Source: Flammeovirgaceae bacterium
Lineage (GTDB): Bacteria > Bacteroidota > Bacteroidia > Cytophagales > Cyclobacteriaceae
Direction: 5' to 3'
Length of the DNA: 47,784 nt
NCBI GenBank assembly: GCA_012032815.1
Contig: JAAUQD010000008.1
Coordinates: 1 to 47,784, forward strand
Part shown: positions 46,573 to 47,784 of the stretch, piece by piece
How positions within the stretch are numbered: position 1 is the stretch's first letter
Layout of the letters: every line of letters begins with the position of its first letter
Made by a program: the position numbers and the translations under genes
Notes under the pieces: model-generated
Database searches by the model: none
What the model saw: only the letters and a program-made list of their open reading frames with translations
Told to the model about the DNA's origin: nothing

Positions 46573-47558
46573 AAGAAGACTTCAGCCATATCGATGATTT
46601 GATTGGAAAATACCTGGCAGGTGAAGCTACTCCTGTTGAGCAGGAAGAAGTTGAGTTGTGGGTAGCACAACATGATGAGAACAGAAAGTACTTTGAACAA
46701 CTAAAATTGATTTTTGAGAAATCTTCAGCAGTTCAAATTCCTCAGCAGTTTGATACGGATCAGGCTTGGATCAAACTAAAAGAGCGAATTGATTTGTCAA
46801 AAAGCAGTAGAGGAGTTCAGCTTTGGCCGGCTTTGCGAATTGCAGCCGGGATTGTTGTTGTCTTTACACTAGGATATTATATGTACCTGCAATGGAGTAA
46901 GCCTACCGTACCGCTTACCTTCATTGCTGAGCAAGTAGTTGTACGGGATACCCTGCCAGATGGAAGTCATGCTGTTCTGAACAAGAATAGTTCACTTAGT
47001 TTTACATTTCATCCTCGCTCTAAAGAACGAAAAGTCAAGCTGGAAGGGGAGGCTTTCTTTGAGGTGGCGCATGAAGATGAAAAACCATTTATTATCGAAA
47101 CGCAGGATGTATTCATTAAGGATATTGGAACAGCCTTTAATGTAAAAGCGTATGCTGAAAGTGAAACGGTGGAGGTGGTGGTAGAATCCGGTGAAGTAAT
47201 TTTTTATACCGCTGAAAATCCGGGTCTTAATCTGATTGCGGGTGAAGCGGGCGTATACAACAGAAAAGATCGATCCTTTTCGCGCTTGCAACGTGTGGAC
47301 ACGAATAAGCTGGCATATAAAACCGGTTATTTCACTTTTCAAAATATGAGCCTCAGTTCAATTATTAAAGAGTTGAATGAGGTGTATCCAGATAAAATCC
47401 GCCTGGCCCACGAATCCCTTGGTTCCTGTAGTTTAAATGTGAGTTTCAACAATGAGAAGCTTGAAGTAATAGTTGACATCATTGCGGAAACCCTTCAGCT
47501 GAAGATTACTAAGGAAGGCAATGACTATGTGTTGGATGGAAAAGGTTGTAACGAATAG
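46569..47558 (+). CDS. FecR-family anti-sigma/sensor protein
   Basis: Inner-membrane FecR-type regulator of 329 residues. The cytoplasmic N-terminus (DLIGKYLAGEATPVEQEEVE) is followed by one transmembrane helix (about residues 86-108, LRIAAGIVVVFTLGYYMYLQ). The periplasmic FecR domain has DGSHAVLNKNSSLSF, GEAFFEVAHEDEKPFII and KDIGTAFNVKAYAESETVEV. The C-terminal domain is the FecR_C type (FTFQNMSLSSIIKELNEVYP). The start is a TTG inside the sigma stop region, with GGAGG 11 bases upstream. It receives a signal from the downstream receptor and controls the upstream sigma factor. Confidence 0.9.
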   Translation: MKEDFSHIDDLIGKYLAGEATPVEQEEVELWVAQHDENRKYFEQLKLIFEKSSAVQIPQQFDTDQAWIKLKERIDLSKSSRGVQLWPALRIAAGIVVVFTLGYYMYLQWSKPTVPLTFIAEQVVVRDTLPDGSHAVLNKNSSLSFTFHPRSKERKVKLEGEAFFEVAHEDEKPFIIETQDVFIKDIGTAFNVKAYAESETVEVVVESGEVIFYTAENPGLNLIAGEAGVYNRKDRSFSRLQRVDTNKLAYKTGYFTFQNMSLSSIIKELNEVYPDKIRLAHESLGSCSLNVSFNNEKLEVIVDIIAETLQLKITKEGNDYVLDGKGCNE

Positions 47559-47559
47559 G

Positions 47560-47784
47560 ATGAAACGGTTTTTCACTTTATTCCTTTTTCTAATTTTCAT
47601 TTCAATTGGTCATGCTCAAACCGTTCCACCCCTTGAGCGTCAGATTCTATTCATTTCAAAATGAAAACATGAATTTGGCTTTATCCCGAATTTCTGATGA
47701 AGGTAAATTTACATTTTCGTATAGCCCATCCATTTTGCACTCAGATCTTGTTACAGAAGATTTTAGTAATAAGCCGGTGAGGGA
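47560..47784 (+). CDS. TonB-linked outer-membrane receptor, N-terminus only (frameshifted, cut by window end)
   Basis: Only the first 75 codons are present. A signal peptide (FFTLFLFLIFISIGHAQ) precedes a secretin/TonB short N-terminal (STN) domain. The frame is broken: MKRFF to LERQILFISK stops at 47676. Adding a T at each of two TT pairs (47645-47646 and 47650-47651) gives LERQISISFQNENMNLALSR and then ISDEGKFTFSYSPSILHSDL to the window edge. That STN domain is what signals to FecR. A SusC-like or ferric receptor barrel should follow outside the window. Confidence 0.78.

Noticed and set aside
46992-47342. Open frame of 116 codons antisense to fecR
   Set aside because: Fully inside the FecR domain, with no ribosome-binding site or family resemblance.

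Overview
The window reads as an AT-rich chromosomal stretch from a member of the Bacteroidota, most likely a Cytophagales-type gliding bacterium. This is inferred from gene content, not from a search. Markers include PorX (a type IX secretion regulator with a PglZ domain), a protein with a gliding-motility/type IX sorting C-terminus, a fused LpxC-FabZ, the ECF sigma/FecR/TonB-receptor cassette, DUF3822, DUF4296 and DUF1573 proteins, and promoters of the Bacteroidota form TTTG-N19/20-TAnnTTTG. Nearly all genes are housekeeping or envelope genes. I see no tRNA, rRNA, CRISPR array, insertion sequence, prophage or defence island, and no gene-free stretch longer than 300 bases.

Layout. 0-7.2 kb: LysM protein, TIGR02757 protein, pyrE, two Nudix genes, coaD with a DUF3822 gene, a DUF1573 protein and a YggS-type PLP protein. 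7.2-12.3 kb: a GH3-family gene followed at once by a LysE-type exporter, then a convergent VWA/DUF58 (Bat-like) operon. 12.3-15.5 kb: DUF4296 lipoprotein, mutS2, and a convergent lipoprotein gene sharing a bidirectional terminator. 15.6-20.9 kb: a lipid A operon on the minus strand (HD-domain gene, lpxD, lpxC-fabZ, lpxA, ABC ATPase). 20.9-24.8 kb: porX, tsaE, ald and an exported protein, with 8-base overlaps at the first two joints. 24.8-29 kb: valS and an rsmF-type methyltransferase. 29-33 kb: fumarylacetoacetase, flavin reductase family protein and a TPR protein. 33-36 kb: pdhB and an OmpA/TPR lipoprotein, each with a good promoter. 36-42.4 kb: PspC-like protein, glycosyltransferase, YbaB, type IX cargo protein, hutH and hisS. 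42.5-46 kb: a 53-residue basic protein, a phosphoesterase, DoxX, and a Crp/rhodanese/sterol-desaturase group. 46-47.8 kb: ECF sigma factor, FecR and the start of a TonB-linked receptor.

The strongest property of the window is technical. Seventeen genes, including essential ones (hisS, tsaE), are broken by about two dozen small indels. Nearly all are one-base losses, most in A or T runs, and repairing them restores family-length proteins whose spans become multiples of three. This fits an unpolished long-read assembly better than real pseudogenes. I therefore report each broken gene as one CDS with the break located.

I did not find a convincing undescribed system. The best candidates for a second look are the GH3-LysE pair, the Crp/rhodanese/sterol-desaturase/DoxX group, the hisS-hutH-secreted-protein operon and the small basic protein beside hisS.
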